DNA from: Ptychodera flava
Lineage: Eukaryota > Hemichordata > Enteropneusta > Ptychoderidae
Assembly (NCBI RefSeq): GCF_041260155.1
Contig: NC_091941.1
Location: forward strand, 40,434,747-40,498,746
Direction of reading: 5' to 3'
DNA length: 64,000 nucleotides
The notes beneath the pieces are model-generated. The model made no database searches and was not told the origin of the DNA. It saw only the letters and a list, made by a program, of their open reading frames with translations. Made by a program: the position numbers and the translations under genes. Shown here piece after piece: positions 55,581 to 64,000 of the stretch. The first letter of the stretch is position 1. Every line of letters begins with the position of its first letter.

Positions 55581-58500
55581 TATCATTTTACATTTTACAT
55601 AGAAAGCTTTTTTAGCCAAATCTGATGTGTACAGTGTCTCAGAGGAGCTTTTCTTGTAACATTGAAACCATAAAAGCACAGCTAATAATGACAAAAACTG
55701 CCTTCTTTAACTGTTATTTTGTTCATAAAAAAGCATTTTTCTACAGAAAACCTGTGACACAAAGGAAAATAATTGCATCAATGAGAAGGAAAGATATCTT
55801 GTCATTTTCCTATCTCTAAAATAAGTCACTGTATCAAATATATATAGTGAAATATTTGTGCATGTTGCTTTCTTATACTGAATTCTCATAGAGAGAACAG
55901 AAAAGTATCAGGAATTTGTCATCCTTTTCATATGAAATGCAGATTTCATAATGTACACTTTCACTTTGCAAACATCAAGATATCTCTGATTTATTATTTA
56001 AAGTATGGCGCCCGAAGGGCGCCGAAAAATATGAAACATCCTGATATCTCTGATATATATGCCTCGTATATTAAAGTCATGCACCAGGGCATGCTGAAAA
56101 ATGTCTGATATATTAAAGTAATGAGCTTGAAGAGCACGCTGAAAAATATTGAACATACAGATATCTCAGATGTATGTATGCTTGATATGTTAAAGTTGGG
56201 CGTGCTGAAAAATATGACTGATTATTAATGTTACGCGCCCGAAGGGCGCGCCGAAAAATACAACTGAATGATGAAATTTGTGGCTGACACTAGCATTTTA
56301 GGCAATGATGAGCATGTGTCAAAATTCAAAAACACACTGACCCCCCCTATTGGGTATTTCAAAAACATGGTGACCCCCCCTATCACCAAAGTCAAAAACA
56401 GGGTGACCCCCCCATGAATCCACCGGCCCCCCCCCCCCAGGCTGAAGAAACTGACCAGTCCCTAAAAAGCATCATGTCAGCCATAAATTTTATCATTCAC
56501 TTGCATTTTTGGCACCCGCTTTAGGCACCTGACTTTAATATATCAGACATATATATCAGAGATCTCTGTATGTTTAAAGTTTCAGACATATTTTTTAGCA
56601 TGCCCTTCAGCTGTATGACTTTCATGTATCAAACAAAGATATGTGGATGTTAATATTTATTAGCGTGCAAGAAGGGTGCACTAATTAACATCCAGATATC
56701 TCTGTCAGAGATATATGTCAGAAATATCTCCCCTTACGATTTATGTCAGCTTGGGCCAAGTTTGTACAACATTGCTGTAAGCTTGCTGCAATCTTGAAAG
56801 CCCAGCTGGTAACTTGTATCAAGGTTGGGCAAGCTTGGAAAGTATTCGAACTAAAATTAATACACTTGTACCAACTTTCGTTCAAATTGCATACACGGTT
56901 GGTAGATACAATTTTCTTACAAGGTTTAGTTTTCCATACTTCGTTCAGTGAAGGTTGTAAGATGCAATCTTCTTACAAAGTCAACATTTATGATTTTGTA
57001 CCTCCTGTTCTCTGTGACTCATGAGTGTGCAATTGATCCGATGCACACCCAATGAACATGTCATTTTACGCGGTATGAACCTACATCCATTTAAACTACT
57101 GTACGAACTCTCACAACAGCTGCACGGACAGTTGCTGTCGCAGGGAAAGACTTGAGCACTATCATTACTTATTCAAAAAAAAATGATTTGGCCAGACTCG
57201 ATAGGTTTTTCATTCATCACAGCAGGATTACAGACAAACACATTCACTGACTCACTCACAAGATTACAAAATGTGAGTAAATTTTCCAAGTGAACAATGT
57301 TATCTTTTCATTTATTTTCCACAACTGACAATCCAAAATTTTAAACGACAAGAACTGGTGGAAAATAGACAGCCTTTCACTTGTGGTTTTGCACAATTCA
57401 GCTGATTAAAAGCATCAGTTTTTCTAGTATATACCTTGGCAATCACCTAAGTTTCTTTTAATGCCCAAAGACATGAGGCAAGTCTAAGCTGAGAGTTGAG
57501 TTTCGAGCTTACAAGTACGTACACAAGATTTGAGAGTCTCTGTAAAAATCAAGCAAACTTTTAATATAGTCGACGATCGTGTTTTGTAAATCGTGGTTGG
57601 ATCAACAGCTGAATTTTCAAGAAAATAAAACCAATTGTTCAACAGGAATTTGTATGTTTTTATAGAAGATTCAAACCTTACATTTTCAGTAAATTATATG
57701 AAAGGGAGAGAGTGCTGTGTTACGGACGCAATCCGTACACCTCTTTCAAAACAAGCAACAGGTCGTAGCCTTATTGTTGCTGCAAATTTGTACCATAAAA
57801 ATGTCAACAGAACAGGACTTTTCATGGTTGAAACGTACATAAATGTCAATGCTTTATTGCTTTCAATGTTTGATATGCATGGAGGTAGAAAGAAAGATAC
57901 ATCAATTCAAGCACAGTCCCTCAGCTAAAGAATGCACAGCATACTTATAAGCGAGCTTACAGTCTGTGTCACTTGATCATCGATGCTGCCAACAAAATCT
58001 CACCTTCAGAAGACGTGGATTGAGGTTACGGCTTTTGCTCATGTTTTATGCATCAGAGCTATATTGCACTCCATCCTAAGCTGACTAGCTGTACGAATAT
58101 CCAATACGCTAGCTACTTTGCCAAAGCGTGAGCCGAAGCCGGCTGGAAGCAGCCGACTTGTTTACTCTGAGGTCACCAGCTGATCACGATTTACCAGTTA
58201 AGTTCGCGCATTGATATTTAATCTTCGTGCTGAAAGAACACACTCTTTTGAGTATTTCCAATCATTAGTATATGATTATTTTCATAATTTAATAAAATAA
58301 ATTACTATTTTGAGTTTGAAATGTACTGGATATGGGTCGATAGAAAGTCAAAATCCGACGTTCAAAAGCGGGACTACGTTATCCATCGCGTAATGATTTA
58401 TTGATCTCACTTCCGTGAAAGTCACAAGGCTCGAACGGCGCGAAGTAAGATTTCTCTACCGTCGACTTGATATTTGTGATCAGGGGTCATCTGGCGGAAA

Positions 58501-60281
58501 GTTTCGCGATCTTTGTATGGAATCACTAGCCGAATGACATCAAACTTTCGCAGAAATGTGTATAGAGTACCAGGGACAGACAGAGTTCTAAATTTGTGAA
58601 CGCGAAAAGAAGTTAAAGATGCCGACTATATTTTCCCAGTAACTTGTACCGATGTGCTGTGCGTGCAGCACGGGGAGACCTGAAGCCGGGAACCGTCTAG
58701 CGTCTGCGAGCCGTTCACAAATACAGGTAAGTCGATATAGCCGCATGGAGCTAGAACCTGATAACGTACATTTATACCTTGCATTGCCATTGAATTACTC
58801 ATTCTGCAACCTTGGTATCGCTCTATTTAAACACAGATAAGTTTCGTCGAGTAATGATTCGTACGGAAATACGGAATTCACTTTCAATTCACAACGATGC
58901 TAGAAAATGGTAAATGAAAATAATTGCGAGATTTTTACAGACCATTTGTCACCGCTGTCCGTTTTACATGTAAATATTATCAATATATGATTATAAATGT
59001 TTATGCTGTTGGTTTCTATGCTTTTCAAGTAACTATTGTCTCATTTTCAACTAATAATTTTAATTGATTTCATTCATCAAATTGCGGTCAAACAGTAAAG
59101 ACGTACACTCTTCCCTCAACCATTTGTATTTTTCAGAATTCGTTGCTGGTACTGCAGTGTAAATGGACGAGAAATTCAGAAAACAGAAGCTAAATCACTG
59201 CCTTTGAGAGTAATGTAAATTTCACATGAACCTTCTCAAGTCAAAGCTTTATGAAGACATTTATGTCGCATGAAAAAACATTGGCATATACGGTAAAATA
59301 AATCGTACCCTAAATTAACTTAACCTTTTGTTTCTCTGTTTTATTTTTTTTACTGTTTCTTAGTATTTCAGAAATACATCTGCGCTGATTTACAGTCTGC
59401 AATTATGTTATTAGTCATGTTTAGACAGCTGATTTCACTACTCGGTGTACATATCTGAACTTTCAAAATGTTAAAAGTGTGGTACAACTACAAATCACAA
59501 TTCACAAATTTTGCTGTCACTAAAGTGTGTTGTTTCTTTGGTTTCAGTATCTACAATATATTTAGTTTTCTATTTAACTGTTTGGAAATATTTTTCCTTG
59601 TAAATTGGTAAATGCATTTATTCGAGAGCTCACTGCTCAGGGTTTATGCCAACTTTTACAGGAATTTTGGCAGGATAAAATGCACAAAAGTATGAGCAGT
59701 AAACCCATCAGAAAGACAGGGTAGGTAAAACGAAGTCTCCATGGCAACATACTGATAAAAGTACAACCAGCAAGGAATGATGGGAGAACTACAACTTTGG
59801 CACAACCTTTGAGGCTTGAAAATGAGGAGTTAATATGGAGCATACAAAGTTTAAATGCACAACTTTGTTAAACCTTGTTACAAGTGTGCAATACTAAACT
59901 TTCAACCAAGCTTTTGACAGTTTCATTTTAAGCTTGGCTGGCAAGCTTGCCAGACAAAGCTCCCACAAGCTTTGATTGAGTTTAAAGCCTTTTTTATCTC
60001 CACCTTGGTTGCAAGATGGACACGAACCTTGAGCCAAGTTTGCCCCAAACTGATATAAATCGTAAGGGTTGATCTCTGTAAATTAAAAGTCTTTTTTTGC
60101 AAAGTTTACTAACCATTATGAAATCTGCAGTTCATATGAAAAGAATGACAAATTCCTGATTCTTTTCTGTTTTCTCTATGAGAATTCAGTATTAGAAAGC
60201 AACATACACTAATATTGCACATGTATTCAATATATTTGATACAGTGTCACATAAGGAGGCTACACCATTTCTGGAGAGAAA

Positions 60282-60343
<62 letters not shown>

Positions 60344-62254
60344 AATTTACTGAATTATTGAATTTATATTCCATCTTTTGTTTTATACCTTTGTCATGTG
60401 CAGGGTTATTCTGTTTTAGAATGTTGGAATAGGGGGTCAGCCATGGAATAGGGGGTCAGCCACTTTTTGACATTGGCAAAAAACTGACCAGTCCCTTTGT
60501 TGGCACTTTTTCTATGAGAGTTCTGACACAACGATCTGCACTGAAAAGGTTATTTGTCTATAGAATTTGAATGCAAGTACATCACTTACTTGACAAATGG
60601 AAAATTTCTTTCTGTCATTCCTTTCTTAAATTGTTCTGTGTATCGCATTCCTTTCTCTATTCCAACTGGCATAAAGGATGTCTCAACTGCCATGGGGCAT
60701 ATCGCTACAACACGAATACCATTGTCTAGTAACATTGGTTCAAACTGCAAAACAGGAAGCAATGGATCAGTGATAAATACGATGCATTTGAAACTATCAG
60801 AAGTCCATGAAAATTAAACCATAAATTGCACCAGTAAAATATCAATTTGAACATTGAATTTCTAATAGCTCTGCCAAAGTGCCAATCAGCAATCTCTATG
60901 GCAATGTCAAATGTACACTAATCATTATTTTGCAGTCATTATGATTTCCACCGAAAGAGAACAGTGTGACATTTTTAATCAAAAGTTTTAAAAGTTTTGT
61001 ATTTTCTAAATTTACAAGAAGCAGCCCTTATCAAAGCAAAATACTGTGACATAAGTGTTGCCTTGTTCTGCAAAGTTATCACCACTACAATTTTTATAAG
61101 CTCCATAAATCTTCAATCTAAATATTTCATGAACTTTTTGTTGCCTCCATGCAGTTATTTTTCATGAAGTCATTTTTTTTCGCAAAATATTTACTGGAAG
61201 ACGTTAAGTTAAAAACTTTGATTTGAGTTCAACTCATGTCAGTTGAGAGCATAACAGGGTCAGTACTCACAGCCACACTCCTTGTAAAACCAACTACACC
61301 ATGCTTACTTGCTGAGTATACAGGGATCAGGTCACGTGGTATCAAACCTTTGTGAAGAGCAAATAAGCTATTAATTGCAATGAAAGTCATACAAAGGGAT
61401 TAAAGAACAATAAGAATTGAACAAAACTAAAAAGTGGTAGAATAAAAGGTGGGGATGCAATAATTTGACGGCAGAAAGGGTAATGATTTCTGATTGGTCA
61501 ATAATCTGTCAGCTGCTGGCACTGAATTGGACTTTACCCTGCAGCCATTTTGTTTCAATTGTTTTTTATACTGGCATGTCGCTGCCCTAACATGAAACAA
61601 GAACACCTGATATTAATCAGTAATAGTCTACCCGTAAATTAAACAATAGGCCTACAGGCAAATCTTTTGATGCAGTGTTTAATAGATTATGGCTATTCAT
61701 CTGTATGAGTCAATCTTACAAAGCTTTATTTTCAAGTCTTTCTTATTCTGTCATAAGATACAATCCTCACGTGTTTCTGAAAACTCACCCACGACAGATG
61801 ATGTATTGATTACCACACCTCCTTTCCCTCCATTTTGTGTGCCCATATATTTAACAGCTAAATATGTTCCCTCAATGACTGCATTCTGAAAGTGAATAAG
61901 ATTTCTTTTTGAAAAATTTAAGTCACCACTTTACGAGGTCAGAAACTTTTATCACATTAAGTCAAATATTGAAAATGGTTATTTTATGAGCTGATAACAA
62001 GTAAACAGCCTAGCATCCGAAAATGTTGTCTGTGTGTCTTCACACAGAGAATGGCATCCATGTTGTCAACATTAAAACTATTCAAGGTTTTTTTGCTATT
62101 ACTTTTCTTTTAAACTTTTATTTCACATTCATCACTATCTTCCTTACCAGGTTTATTGCTAACATGAGTTGCCATTTGAATTCGTTGAGAATCCCAGCAT
62201 TGTTACATACAATGTCTAGCTGTCCAAATGTATCCACACATTTCTTAAATGCAT
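51833..62254 (-). CDS. 15-hydroxyprostaglandin-dehydrogenase-like SDR, N-terminal exons outside the window
   Basis: Five exons (62254-62148, 61885-61789, 61347-61271, 60744-60590, 51953-51833) join in phase (0,1,0,2) to about 185 residues ending at TAG. They cover the SDR fold from the NNAG strand to the C terminus: [40 protein letters not shown] (catalytic Ser), [16 protein letters not shown] (Tyr and Lys of YxxxK), [13 protein letters not shown], and a final [19 protein letters not shown]. This follows human HPGD segment by segment; that enzyme oxidises the 15-hydroxyl of prostaglandins with NAD+ in the cytosol. The Rossmann TGxxxGIG part must lie beyond 64000. All catalytic residues in view are intact. 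Substrate is not provable; other classical SDRs remain possible. Confidence 0.85.
51954..52520 (-). other. HPGD-like last intron, start
   Basis: AT-rich intron sequence with no element recognised. Confidence 0.35.
52960..53520 (+). other. Unclassified segment, possibly part of a retroelement
   Basis: Contains GC-richer text than its surroundings, an AATAAA at 53470-53475 followed by a TG-rich stretch, and a 61-codon frame without recognisable domain. It could be a solo LTR or the 3' end of a retroelement, but no paired ends were found. Confidence 0.2.
53750..54479. mobile_element. hAT-like 730-bp foldback MITE with perfect 8-bp target duplication
   Basis: CACTGGCACTCCTTAGCTGG at the left mirrors CCAGCTAAGGAGTGCCTGTG at the right; the arms stay inverted for about 250-300 bp. 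TGTATACC lies on both sides (53742-53749, 54480-54487). Ends CAC...GTG and the 8-bp duplication indicate hAT. Confidence 0.8.
54651..54991 (+). mobile_element. Copy 6 of the dispersed ~330-bp family, most complete
   Basis: ATAAGGTAGAACACACCTCG at the left and CGAGGTGCATTACCTTA at the right form imperfect inverted ends. All internal blocks are present, including GATGGCGGCCATTTTGAATT and TTGCACGGTGACCCC. Confidence 0.7.
55408..55583. repeat. (TA)n microsatellite, duplicated block
   Basis: Long TA runs are separated by two nearly identical segments containing CATTTTACATTTTACATAGA then AGCTTTTTTAGCCAA, so a TA run plus unique block has been duplicated. Confidence 0.9.
55981..56262. repeat. ~70-bp tandem with GCGCCCGAAGGGCGC hairpins
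   Basis: Four diverged units each end in GC.GAAAAATA; the first and last carry the hairpin GGCGCCCGAAGGGCGCCG or GCGCGCCCGAAGGGCGCGCC. Intervening text repeats GATATCTC.GAT.TAT and ATATTAAAGT. Confidence 0.55.
56731..60068. mobile_element. Putative 3.3-kb element bounded by ~30-bp inverted repeats
   Basis: CCCTTACGATTTATGTCAGC at the left end and CAAACTGATATAAATCGTAA then GGG at the right end are inverted, and both flanks continue with CAAGCTTG-type short repeats. No clear target duplication. The interior includes a CpG-richer patch at 58380-58730 and an unrecognised 97-codon frame at 57635-57928. Confidence 0.4.
60285..60342. repeat. (TA)n(CA)n microsatellite
   Basis: About 20 TA units followed by a short CA run. 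Confidence 0.92.
60425..60495. mobile_element. End fragment of the GGGACTGGTCAG family
   Basis: GGAATAGGGGGTCAGCCA twice, then AAAAACTGACCAGTCCC. Matches the terminus of the element at 55068-56462. Confidence 0.55.
60590..60744 (-). CDS. HPGD-like exon (beta-6 and substrate loop)
   Basis: Acceptor TTTTGCAG, donor GTCAA then GTAAGT. Encodes [20 protein letters not shown], then ETSFMPV and [15 protein letters not shown]. Phase 0 in, phase 2 out. Confidence 0.85.
60745..61270 (-). other. HPGD-like intron
   Basis: AT-rich intron sequence with no element recognised. Confidence 0.5.
61271..61347 (-). CDS. HPGD-like exon with YxxxK
   Basis: 77 bp. Acceptor CTTCACAAAG, donor GTGGCT then GTGAGT. 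Encodes [20 protein letters not shown] then TRSVA; Tyr and Lys of the SDR active site are present. Confidence 0.87.
61348..61788 (-). other. HPGD-like intron
   Basis: AT-rich intron, nothing recognised. Confidence 0.5.
61789..61885 (-). CDS. HPGD-like exon with catalytic Ser
   Basis: 97 bp. Acceptor CACTTTCAG, donor GTCGTGG then GTGAGT. Encodes [20 protein letters not shown] then [12 protein letters not shown]. Human HPGD has GTYLGLDYM and GGIIINMSSLAG at this place. Confidence 0.87.
62148..62254 (-). CDS. HPGD-like exon with NNAG
   Basis: Acceptor TTGTATATTTCAG, donor AACCTG then GTAAGG. Encodes [20 protein letters not shown] and [15 protein letters not shown]. Needs one base from an upstream exon lying beyond the window. 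Confidence 0.87.
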
Positions 62255-62458
62255 CTGAAATATACAAACAATGAAGGTAATCATTATGGCAAATTAGTTT
62301 TGGATGATTTATAATATAAACATACACTGCATCTGTTTCAACTGCATCAGAAAATTAGGTACGCTGACAATGATTTCTGTATGCATCCCACCATTCACTA
62401 GTTTACAAAAGCACTTAGTCTAGCTAAATATTGGAAGATACAAGAAAATTTAGGATTC

Positions 62459-62695
62459 AGGTAGAATATGCCTTGAGGACAGATCAATATTTGGAACCTA
62501 AAACTTTTACAATATTCTTTTGTAGCTACTTTTGGAGATCCATTTTGAAGCATAAAATTTTCACTGGCTTATTTTCCACACTTAAAAAACTGATTTTTTC
62601 CTCATAGATTTAACACTGTACAGGGACTCAGTCACTTTGAATTTCAAGTGTGCGTAAATATTGGGTAACTTGTTTCTATATTTTGCATGGTGCCC
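62459..62695 (+). mobile_element. Copy 7 of the dispersed ~330-bp family, partial
   Basis: AGGTAGAATATGCCTTGAGG at the left, then CTAAAACTTTTACAATATTC, CACTTTGAATTTCAAGTGTG and TTGGGTAACTTGTTTCTAT. The right part is replaced by the next repeat. Confidence 0.55.
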
Positions 62696-64000
62696 TCTCA
62701 TTTGCTCACGTGTTGACACACGTGGGCATATGTCGCAGCGATGTCTGTCTGTCTGTGTGTCTGTCCGTCTGTCTGTCTGTGTACTCAATATCTCAAAAAC
62801 GGCTCATCAGATCAGAATCAAATCTGGTACATAGATTCAGTTTGCAAATTGCAAGAACTGATTAGTTTTTGGTGGGTGTGGCTTGCTTACTTTTTGCTCA
62901 TTTGCATAATTAATGATTTTAGAAAAAACTGATATATGTTGACAACGACAGCACACAATTTGATGAGATTCGCTACAAATGTTGATCACACCAAGATATA
63001 TCAGCTTTAAAAGATATTAAGGGGTGACGTGAAAGATAATTACTAATTTGCATGTTTAATAAAATTTCCTAATTAGGAGTATATATCTGAATATACTCTA
63101 TCAAAATTGACGAAACTTGGTATGCATATTGAAGATACTATGATTTAACCTTATTGAAAGTCATTAAGCATTTTAACTTCATGCAAATCCTAATTTGCAT
63201 ATTTAATGAATTTTTGAAATTAAGGATATCTATTTGAAGTTACATGACCAAAATTGATGAAACTTGCTATGTACATTAAAGATACTATGATAGAACATTA
63301 TTAAATGTCATTCAGCATTTTTACATCAGCCAATTCCTAATTTGCATATTTTATGAACTTTCCTAATTAGGGGTATTTACTTGAATTAACGAGACAAAGT
63401 TGATGAAACTGGCTATGTACGAGACCAAAGTTGATGAAACTGGCTATGTACATTAAAGATACTATGATAGAACATTATTGAAAATCATTAAGCATTTGAA
63501 CTTTAGCCAATTCCTTATTTGCATATTTAATGAACTTTCATAATCAGGGATATTTATCTGTATTGACTGAACAAAAGTTGACAAAACTTGCTATGTACAT
63601 TAAAGATGCTACGATACGACATTATTGAAAGTCATTAAGCATTTTTACTTCATCCAGCTCCTAATTTGCATATTTAATGAATTTTTGAAATTAGGGATAT
63701 GTATTTGAATTTACATGAGCAAAATTGATGAAACTTGCTATGTACATTAAAGATACTATTATGTAAGCTAACATTATTGAAAGGCATTAAGCATTTTTGC
63801 TTCAGCCCATTCCTAATGTGTGTATTTAATTAACGTTCCTAATTAGGGATATATTCTTGGATTTATTTGATCAAAGTTGGCATAACATGCTATGACATTG
63901 ATGATTATACCAGGTTATACCAATATTGGAAGTCATTTCGCACTTAAGTTTTCATGTCAGCTAATTAATAGTTTGCATATCTAATGAGCTTTCAAAGTTT
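62696..64000 (+). repeat. Repeat element with ~150-bp tandem units, runs off the window
   Basis: Opens with a CACGTG-containing hairpin (TGTTGACACACGTGGGCATA), a CTGT run at 62740-62780 and CTCAATATCTCAAAAACGGC. Then six or seven units spaced 147-155 bp, each with CTAATTTGCATATTTAATGA, GATGAAACTTGCTATGTACA and ATTGAAAGTCATTAAGCATT. A 30-bp local duplication lies at about 63391-63452. The unit resembles sequence at 30180-30480. Confidence 0.75.

Larger units (their letters stand above)
55068..56462. mobile_element. Inverted-repeat element with poly-G/poly-C subterminal runs and internal AT arrays
   Basis: GGGACTGGTCAGTTTCTTC begins at 55068 and again at 55206, and its complement ends at 56462. 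The inner left end pairs with the right end through GGCC...GGGGGGGCCGGTGGATT. Between the ends are GGGTCAG/CTGACCC segments, TA runs and a ~70-bp tandem. Partial relatives lie at 1-200 and 60425-60495. Confidence 0.6.

Noticed and set aside
58652..58840. Plus-strand frame and strong donor in a CpG-rich patch
   Set aside because: Not called as a gene: no downstream coding exon could be joined; kept only as a finding about the enclosing element.
62118..62327. 69-codon frame starting MYVYIINHP
   Set aside because: Only the part from 62254 to 62148 is exon; the start and end of the frame are intron read-through.

Overview
This is an intron-rich animal nuclear DNA window, about 37% GC by eye, with short coding exons set in long introns full of small inverted-repeat transposons, minisatellites and old repeats. 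Protein similarities (BTBD9, a prostaglandin-dehydrogenase-like SDR, a relaxin-receptor-like 7TM core) and a retrotransposon ORF1 carrying a 2A-type motif fit a marine invertebrate deuterostome such as an acorn worm, lancelet or echinoderm. The species call is inference; the exon structures were read directly from the sequence and joined by splice-site and phase agreement.

Layout. 1-8000: the 3' end of a plus-strand gene (last three coding exons 2973-5309, basic Ser-rich C-terminal tail, perhaps ECT2-like) and its probable 3' UTR. 8000-15750: no convincing gene; a 2-kb degenerate repeat (9220-11250), two hairpin MITEs (one with a perfect 8-bp target duplication), a 0.6-kb foldback element and smaller hairpins. 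15868-25844: the complete coding region of a BTBD9 orthologue, ten exons, 637 codons; its introns hold a 436-bp element with a 9-bp target duplication, a perfect 8 x 30-bp minisatellite, a tRNA-like SINE head, a foldback MITE and a rearranged 2A-bearing non-LTR retrotransposon. 25900-36100: minisatellite and repeat-rich intergenic DNA, including a full-length and an internally deleted copy of one element family. 36114-48138 (minus): a six-exon gene predicted to encode a 7TM receptor joined to a protein-kinase-like domain. 48139-51800: intergenic. 51833-62254 (minus): an HPGD-like SDR gene lacking its N-terminal exons, with an 8.6-kb last intron full of transposons. 62450-64000: dispersed repeat and a ~150-bp tandem array running off the window.

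Most notable: the minus-strand gene at 36114-48138. Five consecutive exon junctions agree in phase (1,0,2,0,0) and join a rhodopsin-class 7TM core with relaxin-receptor-like features to a kinase fold in which HRD reads HNN and DFG reads DFN. The kinase C-lobe is split by roughly 800 low-complexity residues encoded in one 2.8-kb exon. If transcripts confirm it, this is a receptor architecture I do not know from deuterostomes: a 7TM receptor with a cytoplasmic pseudokinase. The remaining genes are ordinary and show no sign of working together; they are unrelated neighbours in a transposon-rich region.
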